Positions 6,227 to 9,809 of a stretch of 9,809 nt of DNA are shown here, one piece after another (position 1 is the first letter of the stretch; each line of letters opens with the position of its first letter). Under the pieces are notes generated by a model. It made no database searches. It was given only the letters and a program-made list of their open reading frames with translations, and was not told where the DNA came from. The DNA lies in the NCBI GenBank assembly GCA_020436865.1, contig JAGQXA010000595.1, forward strand, positions 1 to 9,809, written 5' to 3'. Position numbers and translations under genes: made by a program. The stretch comes from Saprospiraceae bacterium. Lineage in GTDB: Bacteria > Bacteroidota > Bacteroidia > Chitinophagales > Saprospiraceae.

Positions 6227-7117
6227 ATGCCTGTGGTCATGAAGAATTGCATCTTTACCGTGCTTGCGCTGCTGTTTTGCACACACTGGGCTGCCGCTCA
6301 AGACGATCTGCTTTCCCTCTTGGGAGAGGAGGAACGCACCGAGTACGTCACCGCCAGTTTCAAAACCAACCGGGTGATCAACCTGCACTCGCTGGAAAGC
6401 ACTTCGAAAGGCGTGCTCGACCTCAAGATCTCTCACCGCTTCGGGTTTCTCAGCGGAGGCGCATACGAGTTGTTCGGACTCGATAATGCCATGATCCGGA
6501 TCGGCTTCGACTACGGCATCACCGACCAGCTGACCGTCGGTATCGGGCGCAGCAGCTTCGAAAAGACGTTCGACGGCTTCGCCAAATACAAGTTCCTGCG
6601 CCAAAGCACCGGCAAGCGCAACGTGCCGATCTCCCTGGCCCTGCTGGGCACCACGGCCATCAAGTCGCAACGCTGGCAAGACCCTAATCGCGAAAATTAC
6701 TTCAGCTCGCGCCTCTACTACACCGTGCAACTCATTGCCGGCCGGAAGTTCAGCGAAGGGCTCTCCCTGCAAGTGTCGCCGACCCTGGTGCACCGCAATC
6801 TCGTGGCCACCCAAGCCGAGGCCAATGACGTCTATGCCCTTGGCTTTGCCGGTCGCGTCAAGCTGACCAAGCGCCTGGCGATCAACGCCGAATACATCTA
6901 CGTGTTGCCCGATCAACTCGGCCCCGATTATCTCAATTCCTTTTCTATCGGCTTCGACATCGAAACGGGCGGACACGTCTTTCAGCTCCATTTCACGAAC
7001 TCCACTTCCATGATCGAAAAGGGCTACATCGCCGAAACGGTGGGCGACTGGCTCGATGGCGACATCCACTTCGGATTCAACGTGTCGAGGGTGTTTACCG
7101 TAGCCAAGAAAAAGTAG
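6227..7117 (+). CDS. DUF5777 family outer-membrane beta-barrel protein
   Basis: A 296-residue exported protein that I recognise as the Bacteroidota DUF5777 beta-barrel family. Its signal peptide (residues 1 to about 25, ending HWAAAQ) is followed by DDLLSLLGEEERTEYVTASF, a near-invariant opening. Family segments in order are INLHSLES, LDLKISHRFG, AYELFGLDNAMIRIGFDYG, GIGRSSFEKTFDGFAKYK, YTVQLIAGRKFSEGLSLQ, PTLVHRN, VYALGFAGRVKLTKR, YVLPDQLG and ETGGHVFQLHFTNST. The end HFGFNVSRVF is typical of a terminal membrane strand. Transport or structural role unknown. The start may be ATG 6227 (A-rich upstream, chosen) or ATG 6239 (MKNCIF, a more usual signal-peptide opening). It lies 153 nt after yceI-like gene 5510, behind three hairpins, so it may be expressed at a different level from the cytochrome genes. 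It is the last GC-rich plus-strand gene before the AT-rich island. Confidence 0.85.
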   Translation: MPVVMKNCIFTVLALLFCTHWAAAQDDLLSLLGEEERTEYVTASFKTNRVINLHSLESTSKGVLDLKISHRFGFLSGGAYELFGLDNAMIRIGFDYGITDQLTVGIGRSSFEKTFDGFAKYKFLRQSTGKRNVPISLALLGTTAIKSQRWQDPNRENYFSSRLYYTVQLIAGRKFSEGLSLQVSPTLVHRNLVATQAEANDVYALGFAGRVKLTKRLAINAEYIYVLPDQLGPDYLNSFSIGFDIETGGHVFQLHFTNSTSMIEKGYIAETVGDWLDGDIHFGFNVSRVFTVAKKK

Positions 7118-7150
7118 GAGAAGAAGATCCAGCGGTGAGGAACTACATAA

Positions 7151-7181
7151 CGTTCTTGGAACGGATTTGAACTAAAAGTTC
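7151..7181. repeat. Two adjacent inverted repeats made of GTTC/GAAC half-sites
   Basis: CGTTC-TTG-GAACG (7151-7163) is followed 5 nt later by GAACT-AAA-AGTTC (7169-7181). Together they give four GTTC/GAAC half-sites within 31 bp, about 30 nt after the DUF5777 stop. They could be an operator, a weak terminator pair, or part of the island boundary. Confidence 0.4.
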
Positions 7182-7186
7182 GTAGC
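7167..7186. repeat. Left copy of an imperfect direct repeat at the island edge
   Basis: TTGAACT (7167-7173), a 6-nt gap, then TCGTAGC (7180-7186). The same two 7-mers occur in the same order at 9560-9576 with a 3-nt gap. The copies fall close to the two composition boundaries and might mark an insertion target; the mismatch in spacing makes this uncertain. Confidence 0.3.
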
Positions 7187-7345
7187 CATATCCCATAAGG
7201 GACTGATCCAACCTTTTGTCTAGAAAGCACTTCTCTCTGAAATCTGTATCTTGTTTTAATCAATTGATCATAAATAGTTTATATATATATTTATTGTAGC
7301 TTTATGCTCTTTTTTATTTGGAGAGTATTAATGGCTTCAATATGT

Positions 7346-7353
7346 TATCTTTG
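7346..7353 (+). promoter_or_regulatory. -7 promoter element for the ATPase-TOPRIM pair
   Basis: TATCTTTG matches TAnnTTTG fully. Transcription would start about 7358-7361, leaving a leader of about 20 nt before ATG 7382. The nearest TTG upstream (7318-7320) is at a 25-nt spacing, longer than the usual 19-21, so the -33 part is doubtful. Confidence 0.45.
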
Positions 7354-7381
7354 TCTAATATCATTTAGACCACATCATATC

Positions 7382-8869
7382 ATGATTACGAGATTTCAAG
7401 TTAGTGGGTTTAAGAACTTGGTAGATATTGATCTAAGATTGGGGCCGTTTACTTGTATTGCAGGGGAGAATGGCGTTGGTAAATCCAATATATTTGATGC
7501 TGTTCAGTTTATTTCATACTTGGCTGACTACCCAATTAATGAAGCAATTGGGATGATTAGAGGGCGGGAAAGCTCGTACCTGAAATTCACTTCTATTTCT
7601 GACATCTTTCAACGGTTTGCGAACAAGGTTAACCCTGAGATATCAATTAGTTTGGAAATGATAATTCCTGAAGAAGGAGAGGATGATCTAGGGCAGATTG
7701 CGAATGCAACCTACAACTTCTTGAAGTATTCCCTAAGGATTAGGTTGGGTAAAGATGCAGCTGGAAGTGACCATATTCAAATCATTGAAGAAGAGCTAGT
7801 TCCTCTTAAGAAGAAAGATGCTTCAAAGCATATTCTGTTTCGGCATAGCGCCAAATGGAGAAATAAGATAATTCGGGGTAAACGAAATGTTCCCTTCATT
7901 TCCACTTCAGAGTCCGATGGGGAATCATTCATTAATCTTCACCAAGATGGAGGTAGTAGTGGAAAGCCTAGACCTTTCTCCACCTCAAATTTACCTCGCA
8001 CCGTGCTTTCGACTGCAAGATATGCATCTGAAACACCTACAGTATTGCTTGCCCGAAGAGAGATGCAAAACTGGAAGTTTCTCCAACTAGAACCTTCCGC
8101 TTTGCGAAGGCCTGATGAATTAGAGAAATTCTCCGCGAGGGTCAAGATTCAAAGCGATGGATCGAACCTTCCAAGTACTGTATATAGGTTGTCAAGGGTA
8201 ATTGAAGATTTTGGTGATGCAACAAGCCTGTACACCATGCTTGCCAACAAACTATCGGATCTGATTGAAGATATCGTTGAGATACAAGTGGATAAAGATG
8301 AAAAGAGGCAGCTATTGACCTTGCAAGTCAAAACAAAAGATGGTACTATTTTCCCAGCACGATCCCTTTCTGATGGGACATTGAGGTTTCTCGCATTAGC
8401 AGTATTGGACTTGGACCAAAATGAAAATGGATTAATATGTTTGGAAGAGCCTGAAAATGGGATTCATCCAGAAAGAGTACCCACAATGATTTCCATGTTA
8501 AGAAATATCCCTGTTGACCCTTTCGATATCGAAGTTGAAAGTAACCCGTTAAGGCAAGTTATCGTAAACACCCATTCTCCTGGAGTAGTCGCCGAGGTGC
8601 CGGAAGAATCATTAGTATATGTCCAATCAACAGAGTTTGTTAGAGATGGCGATCGATTCAAAGGAACTACCGTTCGAGCCTTAAGTGGGACTTGGCGAAC
8701 TGAAAAAGGCGGGACCAGAGAAATATCAAAAGGTAAATTATTGGCGTACTTGAATCCGAGCAATAATACGCTAAGGTATGAGGATAAGATTAGAGACTAT
8801 ACTCCAACGAAGGTTCGATCTAGGAAGGATCTAAGGTCAATTCTACAAAATAGCCTTTTTGATGATTAG
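7382..8869 (+). CDS. RecF/OLD-like AAA family ATPase (AAA_21 type), putative defence protein
   Basis: A 495-residue ABC-type ATPase. The N-terminus MITRFQVSGFKNLVDIDL is the typical opening of RecF/OLD/AAA_21 proteins. Walker A is GENGVGKS (28-35). Residues about 45-300 form a long insert of mixed strands and helices with no other named domain visible. The ABC signature region is SLSDGTLRFLAL (328-339), Walker B with catalytic Glu is LICLEEPENGIHP (351-363), and the H-loop is VNTHSPGVV (H398 in THS). About 95 residues follow, too short for the TOPRIM domain of a full OLD nuclease; that function appears to be in the next gene, which overlaps by 8 nt. Such split ATPase/TOPRIM pairs act in phage defence (PARIS, AbiL and OLD relatives); the defence role here is inference. 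The gene is AT-rich with many AGA/AGG arginines, unlike the GC-rich CGC-using neighbours, indicating transfer. Start 7382 is chosen over in-frame 7304 for homology and promoter position. Confidence 0.85.
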   Translation: MITRFQVSGFKNLVDIDLRLGPFTCIAGENGVGKSNIFDAVQFISYLADYPINEAIGMIRGRESSYLKFTSISDIFQRFANKVNPEISISLEMIIPEEGEDDLGQIANATYNFLKYSLRIRLGKDAAGSDHIQIIEEELVPLKKKDASKHILFRHSAKWRNKIIRGKRNVPFISTSESDGESFINLHQDGGSSGKPRPFSTSNLPRTVLSTARYASETPTVLLARREMQNWKFLQLEPSALRRPDELEKFSARVKIQSDGSNLPSTVYRLSRVIEDFGDATSLYTMLANKLSDLIEDIVEIQVDKDEKRQLLTLQVKTKDGTIFPARSLSDGTLRFLALAVLDLDQNENGLICLEEPENGIHPERVPTMISMLRNIPVDPFDIEVESNPLRQVIVNTHSPGVVAEVPEESLVYVQSTEFVRDGDRFKGTTVRALSGTWRTEKGGTREISKGKLLAYLNPSNNTLRYEDKIRDYTPTKVRSRKDLRSILQNSLFDD

Positions 8870-9488
8870 ATCAATTGAATGTACCTTAGTTGGTGATGGT
8901 TCTTCTGATAAGATGCTTATCTATCCAATTAGGTGGCTGCTTCGTGAATTATTTCCTACATATGCTATTAATATTGAGTTTGCAGACTTGAGAGGACAAA
9001 TTAGTTCACGTAGTCCTTTGGAAGAAAGAATAAACGTTGCCTTGGATCTATATCCATGTAATTTCCTATTTATTCACCGGGATTCGGAAGGCCGTCCGAT
9101 AAATGAAAGAGAAGCAGAAATAGAAAATGCCATTAGAAGATCAAGGCATCCTGACTTCAGCTATGTAGCAGTAATACCTGTTCGAATGACAGAGGCTTGG
9201 TTCCTCCATAGTGAGGGAGCAATTCGGATAGCGGCAGGGAACCCTAATGGAAGGGCAGTCTTGGAGTTGCCAAATGCCAGAAATCTTCACGAGATTGCTG
9301 ATCCTAAGGCACGACTAGAAGAGCTTCTAAGAACAGCTACTGGCCTTAATAGGAGGAGGTTGAGGAGTTTTCACCCCAGAAAGCAAATGCATCGGTTAGC
9401 AGAGATTATAGAGGATTACTCAGTCTTGCGGAATCAAGAGGCATTTCAACTAGTAGAGAATCAGGTAAAACGCTTCAACGTACCATAG
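8862..9488 (+). CDS. Small TOPRIM/DUF4276-like protein, probable effector partner of the ATPase
   Basis: A 208-residue cytoplasmic protein. Its opening, IECTLVGDGSSDK (5-17), has the form of the first TOPRIM strand and loop (compare VEGxxD). A second acidic element, FLFIHRDSEG (68-77), follows a hydrophobic strand, as the TOPRIM DxD does. A third element, IPVRMTEAWFL (105-115) followed by AAGNPNG, is typical of DUF4276-like proteins. The remainder is helical and basic (NRRRLRSFHPRK), perhaps nucleic-acid binding. Assignment to TOPRIM/DUF4276 rests on motif recall and is tentative; DxE instead of DxD is atypical. The ATG at 8862 lies inside the end of the ATPase gene (8-nt overlap, ATGATTAG), which implies translational coupling and fixed stoichiometry. 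A TTG one codon earlier (8859) is less likely. Composition is AT-rich like its partner. Expected role: nuclease or other effector controlled by the ATPase. Confidence 0.7.
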   Translation: MIRSIECTLVGDGSSDKMLIYPIRWLLRELFPTYAINIEFADLRGQISSRSPLEERINVALDLYPCNFLFIHRDSEGRPINEREAEIENAIRRSRHPDFSYVAVIPVRMTEAWFLHSEGAIRIAAGNPNGRAVLELPNARNLHEIADPKARLEELLRTATGLNRRRLRSFHPRKQMHRLAEIIEDYSVLRNQEAFQLVENQVKRFNVP

Positions 9489-9533
9489 TAAGATAAATAT
9501 TTTGGGGTAAGAGTTCTAGAGAGCTATTCAATG

Positions 9534-9809
9534 CTAACAATCAAGCCGACTTTCAACTGTTGAACTCGCTCGTAGCAGGAACACCTTCACCGTATTTCCC
9601 ATCCCCGGTACGCCCGAAGGCGTTGCCGGCGGTAATTCCCGCAAGTACAGTTTCCCGTTTTCCCAAGCATGCTTCAGCTCGCGAAACAGGCCGCTATTCG
9701 GGTCGCAATGACACGGTAAGACGCCATCTGATTCCCGGTCGAACGACAGAATGAGCGGCCGGTCTGCGTCGACCGTTCCGCCTTTGGGCAGATCGCTGAA
9801 TTCGAGTAC
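9534..9809 (-). CDS. C-terminal part of an unrecognised protein, cut by the window edge
   Basis: An open frame enters from the right edge (9809) and runs 91 codons on the minus strand to TAG (9534-9536). Its start lies outside the window. The protein has coding-like, GC-rich composition and contains LSFDRESDGVLPCHCDPN, with a CHC cluster, then RELKHAWENGKLYLRELPP and GNTVKVFLLR. I do not recognise a family. The last 10 or so codons (about 9534-9565) lie in or beside the AT-rich island, so the present ending may not be ancestral: insertion of the island may have replaced the original 3' end. It is convergent with the TOPRIM-like gene, 45 nt away. Moderately sure it is a real gene because the frame stays open with natural-looking protein sequence to the edge. 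Confidence 0.55.
   Translation of the reverse strand, partial: VLEFSDLPKGGTVDADRPLILSFDRESDGVLPCHCDPNSGLFRELKHAWENGKLYLRELPPATPSGVPGMGNTVKVFLLRASSTVESRLDC
9552..9564. repeat. Inverted repeat at the right island edge
   Basis: TTCAAC (9552-9557) and GTTGAA (9559-9564) form a palindrome around one T. It overlaps the start of the right copy of the TTGAACT repeat and the point where composition returns to GC-rich. Confidence 0.35.
9560..9576. repeat. Right copy of an imperfect direct repeat at the island edge
   Basis: TTGAACT (9560-9566), a 3-nt gap, then TCGTAGC (9570-9576), matching the pair of 7-mers at 7167-7186. It lies inside the 3' end of the minus-strand frame at 9534-9809. Confidence 0.3.

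Larger units (their letters stand above)
7118..7381. other. Intergenic boundary region, GC-rich to AT-rich
   Basis: This 264-bp stretch holds no gene I can support. Composition falls sharply through it. It contains the inverted repeats at 7151-7181, a 10-bp palindrome ATCAATTGAT (7259-7268), an alternating TA tract (about 7279-7290) and the -7 element at 7346. An in-frame ATG at 7304 extends the ATPase reading frame through a non-conserved, hydrophobic segment and lies upstream of that promoter element, so it is not taken as the start. Confidence 0.5.
7140..9560. mobile_element. AT-rich horizontally acquired island with a two-gene cassette
   Basis: Composition and codon use change abruptly at both ends. 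As samples, I count 25 G+C in 7801-7860 against 38 in 4201-4260. Only the ATPase and TOPRIM-like genes lie inside. I see no integrase, transposase or terminal inverted repeat, so the mode of entry is unknown. Edges are approximate: the left lies after the DUF5777 stop, the right near 9560 where GC-rich coding sequence resumes on the minus strand. Confidence 0.65.

Noticed and set aside
6221..7069. Minus-strand open frame of 282 codons
   Set aside because: It is the antisense of the recognised DUF5777 gene and has no credible protein features.
7173..7181. LexA-type SOS box reading of GAAC...GTTC
   Set aside because: The spacing is 5 nt, not the 4 nt of the DinR/LexA box, and Bacteroidota LexA sites are not known to me to follow that form.
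7304..7381. In-frame upstream ATG for the ATPase gene
   Set aside because: It adds a 26-residue hydrophobic, cysteine-containing segment unlike the family, and it precedes a full TAnnTTTG promoter element; MITRFQVSGF at 7382 is the typical opening.
6190..9671. Shared CCCAAGCATGC stretch at 6195-6205 and about 9661-9671
   Set aside because: It is only about 11 nt around a GCATGC palindrome; one copy lies in a hairpin and the other in coding sequence, so chance is likely.
9560..9754. Plus-strand open frame of 64 codons at the right end
   Set aside because: It overlaps the more protein-like minus-strand frame, begins at the composition boundary and has low-complexity Pro/Ser/Arg content.
1..9809. 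CRISPR arrays, tRNA or rRNA genes, integrase, transposase or reverse transcriptase
   Set aside because: I looked on both strands and found no spaced short direct repeats, no cloverleaf sequence, and no open frame with the corresponding protein motifs.

Overview
The window looks like a chromosomal segment from a GC-rich member of the Bacteroidota, perhaps a Saprospiria/Lewinella-like marine bacterium (the class-level guess is inference). The reasons are a type IX secretion (T9SS) C-terminal sorting domain, several lipoproteins, A-rich tracts instead of Shine-Dalgarno sequences before start codons, a promoter matching the Bacteroidota TTG-N20-TAnnTTTG consensus, and a DUF5777 family beta-barrel protein.

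Layout. Positions 163-1803 encode a secreted protein with four tandem repeats of about 107 residues and a T9SS tail, closed by a strong terminator. A short c-type cytochrome lipoprotein follows (1880-2236), then a cation diffusion facilitator on the opposite strand (2242-3240). From a clear promoter at 3329-3359, a run of same-strand envelope genes begins: a lipocalin-like lipoprotein, a two-domain cytochrome c lipoprotein, a one-domain cytochrome c lipoprotein, a membrane-anchored OB-fold protein, a YceI protein and, after a 153-bp gap with three hairpins, a DUF5777 protein. The cytochrome domains are clear paralogues with heme motifs of different spacing. I read the run as one periplasmic/outer-membrane module with a redox or lipophilic-carrier role; its substrate cannot be read from the sequence.

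From about 7140 to about 9560 the composition changes to AT-rich with AGA/AGG arginine codons. This island holds two overlapping genes: a RecF/OLD-like AAA ATPase (7382-8869) and a small TOPRIM/DUF4276-like protein (8862-9488). A split ATPase plus TOPRIM pair on a compositionally foreign island is the arrangement of anti-phage systems related to OLD, PARIS and AbiL, and it is the best candidate here for an undescribed system. GC-rich sequence returns at about 9565, inside the 3' end of a minus-strand gene (9534-9809) that runs off the window and may have been clipped by arrival of the island.
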